A DNA stretch of 64,000 nt from Sphingobium boeckii (GCF_014199215.1 NZ_JACIJC010000002.1:372001-436000); one strand, 5' to 3'. Positions 17,001-25,324 are shown, numbered from the stretch's first letter. Program-made: numbers and translations. The notes: generated from the letters alone by a model not told the origin.

Positions 17001-17965
17001 GCCGCGAGGCGAAGGAAGGGTACGGGCGCGGTGGAGGTCAGCACGATCGGCCGGTTGGTTTCCGCGCGGAACGTCTCGCCATCCAGGATCACGCTCGATC
17101 CGTTGCTTTCGATCCGCACCATGTCGCCGCGCTCGAAATGAATGCCGGTCATCGCTTCACGGCCGATCTTGCCCCGGATCGCACCGACGATCGCGCGGAG
17201 CAGCGATGGCACGCTCTGCTCCACCGCCATGAATTTCATCCGCCCCGGCACGCCGCCTTCGGTCCGCCCCGCCAGCAGCATCTTTTCCAGCGTCGTCACG
17301 ATCAGGATCGAGAAAATGCCCTGAAGCTGATTATCGCGCACCAGCGAGATCCGCACGGGATTGGAGCGCTGCGGCAGGAATTTCGAATGTACGCCAAACA
17401 GCATCGTGAACAGCACGGCAAAGGCCGTCAGAACATGGCTCAACCCGTTGGGAAGCCCCAGCGGATAGATTTTGGTGCGGCAATACAGCATAGAATCGGC
17501 CAGCCCCGCCCCGCCCAGAAACATGCCCAGCGTCGGCCGGCTGCCGACCGTGCCATCCGAAAGCGAGATCAGTTCGCGCGACACGATATGCTGGGACATA
17601 TCCGATTTGCTCAATTCCACGACGCGCTCAAGCGCAGCCAGCGGATCGCCGACAGAACCCAGATCGAGCGCGATCATATTGGTCTTGCCATTGGGCAGCA
17701 CCGCCACCGGCGGCGGATTATCGCCGAAATGGCCGCCGTGATAAAGCTCGGTCAGCGTCGCCTGGACGGTGCCATCGCCGCCGTTGATCACCAGCACCTT
17801 GGGCTTCACACGCGCGATGGTCCGCAGCGCTTCGCCGATCTGGCTGACTTCCTCCACCTCGTAATGAAAGATATCGGGCCGCCCCGCGCAAAAGCTCCGC
17901 ACTCGCGGCAATAGCGAGCGGTTGCCCGTTGAGCGAGGATTGGAGAGAAGCGCGACGCAGGTCAT
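16997..17965 (-). CDS. Diacylglycerol/sphingolipid kinase family protein, candidate ceramide kinase
   Basis: 322 residues of the DAGK-catalytic family: nucleotide-binding KVLVINGGDGTVQATL (GGDGT at 62-66) and PNGKTNMIALDLG at 91-103, followed by the beta-sandwich lid domain. YegS/DgkB/LCB5-type enzymes phosphorylate a lipid hydroxyl with ATP at the inner membrane. In Caulobacter a DAGK-family protein near spt phosphorylates ceramide. By position here, between SPT and a nucleotidyltransferase-like gene, I infer a ceramide or sphingoid-base substrate; diacylglycerol remains possible. Second gene of a three-gene minus-strand operon. Confidence 0.85.
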   Translation of the reverse strand: MTCVALLSNPRSTGNRSLLPRVRSFCAGRPDIFHYEVEEVSQIGEALRTIARVKPKVLVINGGDGTVQATLTELYHGGHFGDNPPPVAVLPNGKTNMIALDLGSVGDPLAALERVVELSKSDMSQHIVSRELISLSDGTVGSRPTLGMFLGGAGLADSMLYCRTKIYPLGLPNGLSHVLTAFAVLFTMLFGVHSKFLPQRSNPVRISLVRDNQLQGIFSILIVTTLEKMLLAGRTEGGVPGRMKFMAVEQSVPSLLRAIVGAIRGKIGREAMTGIHFERGDMVRIESNGSSVILDGETFRAETNRPIVLTSTAPVPFLRLAA

Positions 17966-18002
17966 GGGTTCAAGATCATCCGATCATAAGGGGAGGCTGG
18001 CT

Positions 18003-18500
18003 TCAGAAATAATTGACCGTGACCGGCACCACCTTCGGGCCGCTGCTCACCGTGAACAGCGATTTGGCGAGCGCAGGCTTGCGCTTGAACACCATGTCCA
18101 GCAGCGAGACCTTGGGATTGCCGGAAAACCCGCCGCCATCCTTGCGATCGGACTTGCCATTGGAATTGGCATCATGGCGCACCGAGATCGCATAGGCGCC
18201 TGGCCGCGGCACAGGCACGCAGATATCCACTGCGCCCGAACGGGGCACGGCGACTTCCACGCGCTGCAGATATTGCTTCTTTTCCAGAAAGGTTGCCGCA
18301 TTATTGGCATAAAGCTGCACGCGCAGGACACCGCCGCGCGCCTTCAATCCGTCGATCCGCGCGATCACAGACATGCCACCGCTATCGCAGCGCGCGGCAT
18401 AGGGGCCGAGCGTGGCCGCCCGGGCGGCCTGCATCGGCGTTGCGAAGGGCATTGCCACCGCCATAAGGGCAAGTGCGGCACTACCGCGAAATTTCAACAT
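18003..18500 (-). CDS. DUF2141 exported protein
   Basis: 165 residues with a long signal peptide (MLKFRGSAALALMAVAM..., cleavage near AARAA). The mature part follows the DUF2141 pattern: VIARIDGLKARGGVLRVQLY, an acyl-protein-like FLEKKQYLQRVEVAVP, then GAYAISVRHDANSNGKSD, an acidic Asp/Asn loop that looks like a calcium-binding site, and a final beta strand VVPVTVNYF. Good Shine-Dalgarno (AGGAG/GAGG) upstream. It is the first gene of the DUF2141-kinase-nucleotidyltransferase operon, with a 37-base gap to the kinase gene. Likely periplasmic; molecular role unknown. Confidence 0.85.
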   Translation of the reverse strand: MLKFRGSAALALMAVAMPFATPMQAARAATLGPYAARCDSGGMSVIARIDGLKARGGVLRVQLYANNAATFLEKKQYLQRVEVAVPRSGAVDICVPVPRPGAYAISVRHDANSNGKSDRKDGGGFSGNPKVSLLDMVFKRKPALAKSLFTVSSGPKVVPVTVNYF

Positions 18501-18632
18501 GACCTCTAATCTCCTAGAAGCTATATCCTCGCCTGATGTTTTGGCGAAAATGGCGTATCAGCCCCTTCTTGCCTTTCTAAATCGGCTGCGTTTGCGGCCA
18601 AATCATGGTCATGGGGCGTCTGAATTCTGAAA

Positions 18633-19829
18633 ATGCTGACTGCGACCGACCGATATCTCGCCCGCCTGATCGCGCTGCCCCTGTTCGGCACGCTGGTGAT
18701 CGCCGCGATGCTGCTTGTGCTGGACAAGATGCTGCGCCTGTTCGACTTCGTCGCGGCGGAAGGCGGGCCGGTGAGCGTCGTTTGGCGGATGCTGGCCAAT
18801 CTCATCCCCGAATATCTCTCGCTCGGCATCCCGATCGGCCTGTTGCTGGGCATTTTGCTCGCCTTTCGCAAGCTGGCGCTGTCCTCCGAGCTCGACGTGT
18901 TTCGCGCGCTGGGGCAGAGCTACACCCGGTTGCTGCGCGTGCCCTATATGTTCGCGATCGCGCTGGCGCTGGTGAACCTCGCCATCGTCGGCTTCGTCCA
19001 GCCTTATGCACGCTATGCCTATGAAGGCCTGCGATTCGAATTGCGTTCCGGCGCACTGGGCGCATCGATCAAGGTCGGCGAGTTCACGCGGCTCGGCAGC
19101 AAATTGGCGCTGCGCATCGAAGAAAGCCGCAATGAAGGCACCAGCCTGACGGGTATCTTCGTGCGCGCCGAAAATAAGGACGGCCAATCCGTCGCCGCCA
19201 CCGCGAAATCGGGCCAGTTCCTCGCCACAGACGATCCCGACACGATCATCTTCCGTCTGACCAACGGCGTGCTCATCCACGATTCGCCCAAATTCAACAC
19301 GCCGCGCGTGCTGAGCTTCACCAGCCATGATCTGCCGATCGACCTGCCCAAGATCGAGGCGTTTCGCGGGCGTGATGGTGATCGTGAGATGACGATCCCG
19401 GAACTGGCGCGGGTCGGCAAGGATCAGAAGGTGCCGGCAAAGCTGCGCAACGAAAGCCGCTCCAATTTCCATTTCCGGCTGACCGAAGTGGCGATGATGC
19501 TGCTTTTGCCGCTGCTGGCGGTGGCGCTGGCGGTGCCGCCCAAGCGCTCATCCTCCGCGCTCGGAGTATTTCTGTCGATCGTAATGGTGGTCACTTATCA
19601 CAAGATCAACGAATATGGCGAAGCGCTGGGTGGTCTTGGCAAGATCGATCCGATCCTGGCGCTGTGGCTGCCCTTCCTGCTGTTTGCCGCGCTGATCCTG
19701 TGGATGTTCCATACGCTCGCCTTCGTGCCCGGCGGGCAACCGATCGGTGCGCTGGAGCGCGGCGCAGCCGGCATCGGCAAGCTGATCAAGCGGATCAATC
19801 CCTTTGGACGTGAAAAGGCCCGCGGCTGA
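18633..19829 (+). CDS. lptF: LPS/lipid export ABC transporter permease LptF
   Basis: 398 residues of the YjgP/YjgQ permease family: N-terminal RYLARLIALPLFGTLVIAAMLLV with TM1, EYLSLGIPIGLLLGILLAF (TM2/TM3), a periplasmic jellyroll region (about 130-290) and three C-terminal TMs. With LptG and the LptB ATPase it extracts lipid from the inner membrane and passes it to LptC/A. It is the upstream partner of lptG (stop/start overlap TGATG). In sphingomonads that lack LPS, the transported lipid may be glycosphingolipid (inference). Confidence 0.93.
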   Translation: MLTATDRYLARLIALPLFGTLVIAAMLLVLDKMLRLFDFVAAEGGPVSVVWRMLANLIPEYLSLGIPIGLLLGILLAFRKLALSSELDVFRALGQSYTRLLRVPYMFAIALALVNLAIVGFVQPYARYAYEGLRFELRSGALGASIKVGEFTRLGSKLALRIEESRNEGTSLTGIFVRAENKDGQSVAATAKSGQFLATDDPDTIIFRLTNGVLIHDSPKFNTPRVLSFTSHDLPIDLPKIEAFRGRDGDREMTIPELARVGKDQKVPAKLRNESRSNFHFRLTEVAMMLLLPLLAVALAVPPKRSSSALGVFLSIVMVVTYHKINEYGEALGGLGKIDPILALWLPFLLFAALILWMFHTLAFVPGGQPIGALERGAAGIGKLIKRINPFGREKARG

Positions 19830-20923
19830 TGCAGACCCAGTTTTTTCCGTCGCGCACCATGTCCTTCTACATGGCCAAAGCATTCATCCTGCGCAGCCTC
19901 GCTGTTCTGGCGGCGCTCGTGCTGGTGCTTCAGGCGCTCGATCTGCTCGGAGAATCGGGCAATATCCTGGCCTATCCCGGCAATGGCAATGCGCAGATCA
20001 TGACCTATATCGGCCTGCGCGTGCCCCAGATCATCCAGCGATTCCTACCGTTTTCGGTGCTGCTCGGCACATTGATCACACTGGCGACGCTGAACCAGAA
20101 TAGCGAAGTGATCTCGATGAAGGCGGCGGGCCTGTCTGCGCATCAGGTGCTGGCGCCGCTGATCCTGGCCAGCCTGGCCATCGCCATCGTCTCGTTCAGT
20201 TTCAACGATCGGATCGTGGCCCGCGCGACGTCGACGCTCGATCGCTGGCAGAAGGTGGATTACGGCCCCCTGCCCAAGGATATGGCGGTGCAGACCAATG
20301 TCTGGGTACGCGACGGCAATAATCTGGTTCATGCCGCCGCCGTGCGCGGGCGGTCGAACAACATCGTCCTCTCCGACGTGACGGTCTACAACCGCGCCAA
20401 TGATACGCTGCTCGAAGTGGTGAAGGCACCCACGGTCAAATATACCGGCAAGGGCTGGCTGCTGTCCAACGCCACGCGCTTCGATGTCGCGACCGGCATT
20501 CAGACGCCGCTCCCGGTGACCGAGGTCGGCCAGGAAATCCGGCCCGATCAGTTCACCCTGGCGCAGGTCGATCCCGATGGATTGTCCTTCATGGGGCTGG
20601 AGGCGGCGATCAGCGACCTGCAGGCCGCCGGCCGGCCGGTGGCGGCGCTGCAGGCCAATCTGTGGCACAAGATTTCCGGGCCGCTGTCATCCGTGCTGAT
20701 GCCGCTGCTGGGCGCGGTCGCCGCCTTCGGGCTGGCGCGCTCCGGCCGCCTCTTCCTGCGTGCGGTGCTCGGCATGGGGCTTGGCTTCGCCTATTTCGTG
20801 GCCGATAATTTCGGGATCGCGATGGGCAATCTGGGTGCCTATCCCCCCTGGCTCGCCGCCTGGGGGCCATTCGCTCTGTTCCTGCTCATTGGCGAGACCG
20901 TGCTGATCCGGACCGAGGAATGA
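19829..20923 (+). CDS. lptG: LPS/lipid export ABC transporter permease LptG
   Basis: 364 residues, same permease family as LptF: SFYMAKAFILRSLAVLAALV (TM1), FLPFSVLLGTLITLATLNQNSE and MKAAGLSAHQVLAPLI, which match the LptG cytoplasmic coupling region, then a periplasmic jellyroll and three TMs at the C-terminus. The A of its ATG is the last base of the lptF stop, so the two are coupled. The gene ends just before a large imperfect palindrome. Confidence 0.93.
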   Translation: MQTQFFPSRTMSFYMAKAFILRSLAVLAALVLVLQALDLLGESGNILAYPGNGNAQIMTYIGLRVPQIIQRFLPFSVLLGTLITLATLNQNSEVISMKAAGLSAHQVLAPLILASLAIAIVSFSFNDRIVARATSTLDRWQKVDYGPLPKDMAVQTNVWVRDGNNLVHAAAVRGRSNNIVLSDVTVYNRANDTLLEVVKAPTVKYTGKGWLLSNATRFDVATGIQTPLPVTEVGQEIRPDQFTLAQVDPDGLSFMGLEAAISDLQAAGRPVAALQANLWHKISGPLSSVLMPLLGAVAAFGLARSGRLFLRAVLGMGLGFAYFVADNFGIAMGNLGAYPPWLAAWGPFALFLLIGETVLIRTEE

Positions 20924-20930
20924 CAATCTA

Positions 20931-21012
20931 AAACCGTTTGTGTCGAGCGCAGTCGAGACACGTCTGTCACCTGCACCACGTCCCTCGACTGCGCTCGGGA
21001 CAAACGGGTTTA
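20931..21012. repeat. Palindromic intergenic repeat, family B
   Basis: Left arm AAACCGTTTGTGTCGAGCGC...AGACACG and right arm CGTCCCTCGACTGCGCTC...AACGGGTTT are imperfectly complementary over about 32 bases. The core GTCGAGCGCAGTCGAG resembles a repeat frequent in sphingomonad genomes. It lies between convergent lptG and the desaturase and its end forms the desaturase stop codon, so it could serve as a two-way terminator. Confidence 0.65.
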
Positions 21013-22137
21013 ATTCCCTATTTCACCCGCGCCCCTGAAACTGCTCCGCGCCAGCCGCGCGACCAGACCCGGCAAGCCATCGTAATTCGCCCGGTGATAG
21101 GACGATTCCGCTGCCAGCGCCGCGGTCAGGCGGCGATGTGCTTCCGCCAGATTATGATAGGGAACGCCGGGGATCAGATGATGCAGCGCGTGATAGCGCA
21201 GGCCCACCGGTGCCCATAACTCCGCCAGCGGACCCGGCGGCGGCACGTTGACGCTGTCGAGGAATTGCGCGGTGACGGTCATCACCTCGCCCTCATTCTC
21301 CCACAGATGCGCGGTCAATGTGCGGATCTGGTTGAGCAGCATCACGGCGGATGCGATGCCGATGAAGATCAGGAAGCCGCGCAAGGGCACGACACCCGTG
21401 ATCACGGCGACCAGCAAACCGAATGCCCAGACGCTCGTCGCACCTTCAAGCCACAGCCAGTCGCGCCTGGCCGCCCCCTCCGGCGGACGGCGGCGGAAGG
21501 CTGGATTGATCACCAGCCCCGAATAACGCTCCAGCACCAGCGTGCGCAGCGGCGGGATCAGCAGCGAGAGCGGCGTCAAGATCGCATAGCGGAACATCAA
21601 AGCGATCGGCCCTAATAGCGAGGTGACCACGAACAGCGGCAAGGTCCACGGCTTCATCAGCGCGAGCGGCAGATATTCAGGATCTTCCGCCGTGCCATAG
21701 CGCGTGCGCGCGTGATGGAGGTTGTGCACGCCTTCATACATGAAGGACGGCACGAACAGCGGGATGCCTGCGATCAGATTCCACGCGAGCCGGAAGCCAG
21801 GCACCGAGGCATGACGAATGTGGGTGAGTTCGTGAATGAAGCTCGCCGCGCGATACAGGCCTAGGACCGCCATCGCCGCCCAACCAAGCGCCGCCAGCGT
21901 GCTGCCCGCGCCGATCGTGAGAAACAGGCCCGCATAGCCGATGGCCGCAGACGCCAGGAAATCCGCCCAATAAAGGCGCGGATTGGCGGCATTCAGATCG
22001 CGCGTCAATTCTGCGACAGCGCGGATCATCGCATTGTCGTTGACCGTGTGCGGCTTGGTCGCACCTGCGGCGGGCACGGCCTCCCGAAGGGTCGCGGCGG
22101 CACCGGGGCTGAGCGTGGCTGAGTTCATATCGTTCAT
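21010..22137 (-). CDS. Membrane fatty-acid desaturase
   Basis: 375 residues with the three histidine boxes of membrane di-iron desaturases: HELTH at 102-106, HNLHH at 138-142 and HALHH at 316-320 (GLRYHALHHLIPGVPYHN). Hydrophobic segments lie around 65-97, 115-135 and two later pairs. It introduces a double bond in an acyl chain or, given its neighbours, possibly in a sphingoid base (inference). It diverges from the bCerS-like GNAT gene. The terminal segment PYHNLAEAHRRL is also typical of the family. Confidence 0.9.
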   Translation of the reverse strand: MNDMNSATLSPGAAATLREAVPAAGATKPHTVNDNAMIRAVAELTRDLNAANPRLYWADFLASAAIGYAGLFLTIGAGSTLAALGWAAMAVLGLYRAASFIHELTHIRHASVPGFRLAWNLIAGIPLFVPSFMYEGVHNLHHARTRYGTAEDPEYLPLALMKPWTLPLFVVTSLLGPIALMFRYAILTPLSLLIPPLRTLVLERYSGLVINPAFRRRPPEGAARRDWLWLEGATSVWAFGLLVAVITGVVPLRGFLIFIGIASAVMLLNQIRTLTAHLWENEGEVMTVTAQFLDSVNVPPPGPLAELWAPVGLRYHALHHLIPGVPYHNLAEAHRRLTAALAAESSYHRANYDGLPGLVARLARSSFRGAGEIGN

Positions 22138-22268
22138 ACCAATATCAATTTATAGGGACTCTATCGCCAGAATATAAGGCAGCATCATGGCGTTCCTTGA
22201 TCCATCTCAAGGCATTGGACCGCTGCGACGAATGGCGTATGGGCGCTTCAAACATCAGGAGCGCGGCC

Positions 22269-23435
22269 TTGACGCAAGCCAATATCATCATCCGTCCCGT
22301 CGAAACCAGCGCGGACCGCAAGGCCTTTGTCGACCTGCCCTATCGCCTGTATGCCAGCGATCCCAATTGGATTCCGCCGCTGAAGGATGAAGTCCATGGC
22401 CTTATAAACCCTAAGAAAAATCCGTGGTTCGGTCATGGCGAGGCGCAATTCTTCCTGGCCGAACGCGGGGGCAAGGTCGTCGGCCGCATTTCCGCCCAGA
22501 TCGATCATCTCGCGCTCGAACAGCCGGTCGAGCAGGGGATGGGTCCGGGCACGGGCAATTGGGGCATGATGGAGGCCGAGGACGAAACCGTCTTTAAGGC
22601 GCTGATCGCCCGCGCCGAAGCGTGGCTGCGTGAGAGGAAGATGCACCGATCGCTCGGGCCGTTGAGCATTTCCATCTGGGATGAGCCGGGTCTGCTTGTG
22701 AAGGGCCATGATCATCCGCCCACGGTGATGATGGGGCATAACAGCCCGGCCTATGAGGCCTGGGTGGAGCGCGCCGGCTATACCCACGCCAAGACGCTCA
22801 ACACCTATGAAGTGGATATCACCAAGCCCTTCCCCGGCATCGTTGAGCGCGTGATCGCCAGTGGCGAACGCAATGCGCGCATCGCGATCCGCCGCGTCAA
22901 CAAGAAGCGCTTTGCCGAGGAAGCCTCGCTGATCCTCTCGATCCTCAACGAAGCCTGGTGCGAAAACTGGGGCTTCGTGCCGCTGACCGATGCCGAAATC
23001 GCCTATGTCGGCAAGAAATTGAAGCCGATCGTCTTTGAGGATCTGATCATGATCGCGGAGGTGGAGGGCGAGCCGGTGGCCTTCATGATCACGCTGCCTG
23101 ATCTCAACGAGAGACTGAGAGACCTGAACGGGTCGCTCCTGCCCTTCGGCTGGGCCAAGCTACTGCTCTGGCTGCGCAAACCCAAGGCGCGCACGATGCG
23201 CGTGCCGCTGATGGGCGTGGTCAAGCGCCTCCAATCCACCCGCCTCGCCAGCCAATTGGCCTTCATGATGATCGAATATATCCGTCGCGAAGCCGTGCTG
23301 CATTACGGCTCCACGCGCGGCGAGATCGGCTGGATCCTGGACGACAATCAGGGGATGAACGCGATTGCCGATGCAATCGAGAGCCGGGTGAATAAGCAGT
23401 ATATGATTTATGAGAAGGCGATTGAGGCGGTTTGA
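22269..23435 (+). CDS. GNAT-fold protein resembling bacterial ceramide synthase (bCerS)
   Basis: About 388 residues. The N-terminal part ADRKAFVDLPYRLYASDPNW-IPPL, then NPWFGHGEAQFFLAERGGKVVGRISAQIDH, is the diagnostic start of a conserved family of large GNAT proteins that, as I recall, includes the Caulobacter N-acyltransferase bCerS that acylates sphingoid bases. A second domain ends TRGEIGWILDDNQGMNAIADAI. The start is unclear: TTG at 22269 has an AGGAG 7 bases upstream, while ATG at 22239 lacks one; I prefer the TTG. With spt, acp and the CerR-like reductase in the same region, ceramide formation is the natural role. Confidence 0.75.
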   Translation: MTQANIIIRPVETSADRKAFVDLPYRLYASDPNWIPPLKDEVHGLINPKKNPWFGHGEAQFFLAERGGKVVGRISAQIDHLALEQPVEQGMGPGTGNWGMMEAEDETVFKALIARAEAWLRERKMHRSLGPLSISIWDEPGLLVKGHDHPPTVMMGHNSPAYEAWVERAGYTHAKTLNTYEVDITKPFPGIVERVIASGERNARIAIRRVNKKRFAEEASLILSILNEAWCENWGFVPLTDAEIAYVGKKLKPIVFEDLIMIAEVEGEPVAFMITLPDLNERLRDLNGSLLPFGWAKLLLWLRKPKARTMRVPLMGVVKRLQSTRLASQLAFMMIEYIRREAVLHYGSTRGEIGWILDDNQGMNAIADAIESRVNKQYMIYEKAIEAV

Positions 23436-23631
23436 ACGGTCTGCAAATGGTAACAAACGACCAGTTTGGGACACTCGGTCATGTCATCATTACGCCTGAA
23501 ACCCGTCGCTCATTCAGATGGCAAGACGAACGCTGCACGACCGATTATGGTGGAAAGCGGGCGTTGGCATTGGTACAAACGCTATATGCAGATCGCAACA
23601 CGGCGTGCCGCTAAATCGAGGGTAATCGAGC

Positions 23632-23937
23632 ATGTCGAGGTACGAAGGGAAGCCTCTCCTCAAGCTGATGGATTGTTATGTCCTCAGCTCGATAGGTGAG
23701 CTGGATGAGCAGCAGGAATACGCCTTAAATATGATGGCCCCTAAGCTTTCATCAGCGCTTGGTATCAACGGCTCATGGTTTGACATGGTCGCGACGCAGA
23801 TGGAATTTCCCCCAAATCTGCCCCTGAAGATCAAGCAAATATGGGAAAATGGGAAGGCTAAGGCGGACGCAGCGGGATATTCGGTTGATCCCGAGCAATT
23901 CGCCCGAGAGTTTGTAGACACCAACTTCCCTACTTGA
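23632..23937 (+). CDS. Hypothetical protein
   Basis: 101 residues: MSRYEGKPLLKLMDCYVLSS, then a helical ELDEQQEYALNMMAPKL segment and MEFPPNLPLKIKQIWENGKA with a REFVDTNFPT end. A weak ribosome site (GAGGGTAATCGAG) precedes the ATG. It looks like a complete soluble cytosolic helical protein; I recall similar short conserved proteins in proteobacteria without function. Base composition is less GC-rich than the surrounding genes, as is the following 450-base spacer, hinting at later acquisition. Confidence 0.65.
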   Translation: MSRYEGKPLLKLMDCYVLSSIGELDEQQEYALNMMAPKLSSALGINGSWFDMVATQMEFPPNLPLKIKQIWENGKAKADAAGYSVDPEQFAREFVDTNFPT

Positions 23938-24396
23938 GATAATGGCCCCTCCCGGCTCCGTGTCTAACGTCAGCTTTTGGGCGATTGCTGCCAAATGATT
24001 TTTTTACCGCGCAGCGTCAGCTATCGCCGGTCGTCTTTCCAAAAGCCGACGGTCGCGAAACCACCAAAATCAGGCTTTCACCGGAAACCTGGAATCTGGC
24101 AAATCCGCGAAAGGTCACACGAAGGTCACACTTGGAAACAACTTTCGATGGCACCCTGGCGCTCGATGATTTTGCCCTGCATCGTCATTGCGAGCGCAGC
24201 GAAGCAATCCAGCGATGGTGCCCGCAACGGATTGCTTCGCTGCGCTCGCAATGACGACCGATCAACCCGCAATGCGGGGCGTTCCCTTGTTCGACCATGT
24301 CAAAAAGCCGCGCTGACTGAAGCAGATCAGGACGCTGTAGGACAGCGATAAAGCGCATTCGTGCAGGGTCCAGTCTCGCCAAGATCAGTCCGCGCC
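23938..24396. other. Gene-free spacer of lower GC content
   Basis: No supported gene. Open frames here (for example 23977-24351 and 23985-24254) read through the palindrome at 24183-24256 and lack ribosome sites. The rest shows no recognised structure. Confidence 0.55.
24183..24256. repeat. Perfect inverted repeat, family C
   Basis: Two exactly complementary 28-base arms, starting CGTCATTGCGAGCGCAGCGA, separated by an 18-base loop. Such 'GTCATTGCGAGCGCAGCGAAG' palindromes are dispersed in many proteobacterial genomes; only one full copy is seen in this window. Confidence 0.85.
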
Positions 24397-24561
24397 CTAA
24401 CCTTCCAGATCATCCTTGAGCCGGTCCAGCATTTCCACCGCGCTTGCTGCGTAGGGGCCGATCCAGCGATCGTGGATATGCTTGATCGGTAGCGGATTGA
24501 GATGGTTCCAGCGTTCCCGCCCTTCGCGCCGTGCGATTACATCAATGGCCTCAATCCCGGA
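24397..24561 (-). pseudogene. C-terminal remnant of an ArsR-family regulator
   Basis: An open frame of 54 codons without a start reads VIARREGRERWNHLNPLPIK and then HIHDRWIGPYAASAVEMLDR. This is the typical C-terminus of ArsR winged-helix regulators that accompany SRPBCC/AHSA1 genes. The N-terminal helix-turn-helix is missing: immediately upstream lies the end of the exonuclease gene in another frame (overlap 24551-24561). The remnant therefore marks a deletion that fused the two sequences. The partner AHSA1-type gene is not present nearby. Confidence 0.65.
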
Positions 24562-25324
24562 TCACCGCCCAGGTCGGCGCATGGTCACTTGCCTTTTCCC
24601 GGCCGCGATAGGCCTTGTCCACGCCCGCATCGACCAATCGGTCCGCAGCCCCGGCGCTCAGCATCAGATGATCGATCCGGAAGCCCGCATCGCGCTGCCA
24701 GGCACCGGCCTGATAGTCCCAGAAGGTCCACATCGGCCCCTGCGGATGGCGTGACCGGATCGCGTCGGTCCAGCCCTGGAAGCAGAGCGTGCGGAATGCG
24801 GCACGGCTTTCGGGCTGCATCAGCGCATCATCCTGCATCGCGCGCACCGAATAGACGTCCTCGTCGGTCGGGATCACATTATAATCCCCCGCCAATATCG
24901 CGGGCACTTCTTCGGCGAGGATCGCGCGCGCCCGATCCTGCAGGCGCTTCATCCAGCGCAGCTTGTAATCGAATTTCGGGCCGGGCTGCGGATTGCCGTT
25001 GGGGAGATAGATGGAAGCGACGCGGACGCCCATCACATCGGCTTCGAGATAACGGCTGAGCACATCCTCCGGCTCGCCCTCCAGCCCGCGCTGGACCTCG
25101 ATTGGATCTTGGCCGCGCGCGAGGATCGCCACGCCGTTGAAGCCCTTTTGCCCATGCCAGATCGCGCCATAGCCCGCCGCGCGTATATCGGCCTCAGGGA
25201 AGGTTTCGTCGGAGCTTTTGAGTTCCTGCAGGCAGGCCACATCGGGCTGGGTCTCTTCCAGCCATTCGATCAGGCGGGGCAGACGGGCCTTGATCCCGTT
25301 GACATTATAGGTCGCGATTTTCAT
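24551..25324 (-). CDS. xth: Exodeoxyribonuclease III / AP endonuclease
   Basis: 257 residues of the EEP fold: MKIATYNVNGIKARLPRLI, QELKSSDETFP (catalytic Glu), LAGDYNVIPTDEDVY (Asp/Asn pair) and the C-terminal GFRIDHLMLS and KASDHAPTWAVI with the catalytic His. It cleaves abasic sites and removes 3' blocks in base-excision repair. ATG at 25324 starts the conserved sequence; an in-frame start at 25354 adds an unlikely Cys-rich leader. The stop codon adjoins an ArsR remnant, so the downstream flank was rearranged. Confidence 0.93.
   Translation of the reverse strand: MKIATYNVNGIKARLPRLIEWLEETQPDVACLQELKSSDETFPEADIRAAGYGAIWHGQKGFNGVAILARGQDPIEVQRGLEGEPEDVLSRYLEADVMGVRVASIYLPNGNPQPGPKFDYKLRWMKRLQDRARAILAEEVPAILAGDYNVIPTDEDVYSVRAMQDDALMQPESRAAFRTLCFQGWTDAIRSRHPQGPMWTFWDYQAGAWQRDAGFRIDHLMLSAGAADRLVDAGVDKAYRGREKASDHAPTWAVIRD

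Noticed and set aside
23977-24351. 124-codon plus-strand frame between the hypothetical gene and the ArsR remnant
   Set aside because: It runs through the perfect palindrome and encodes its translated arms; no ribosome site or homology seen.
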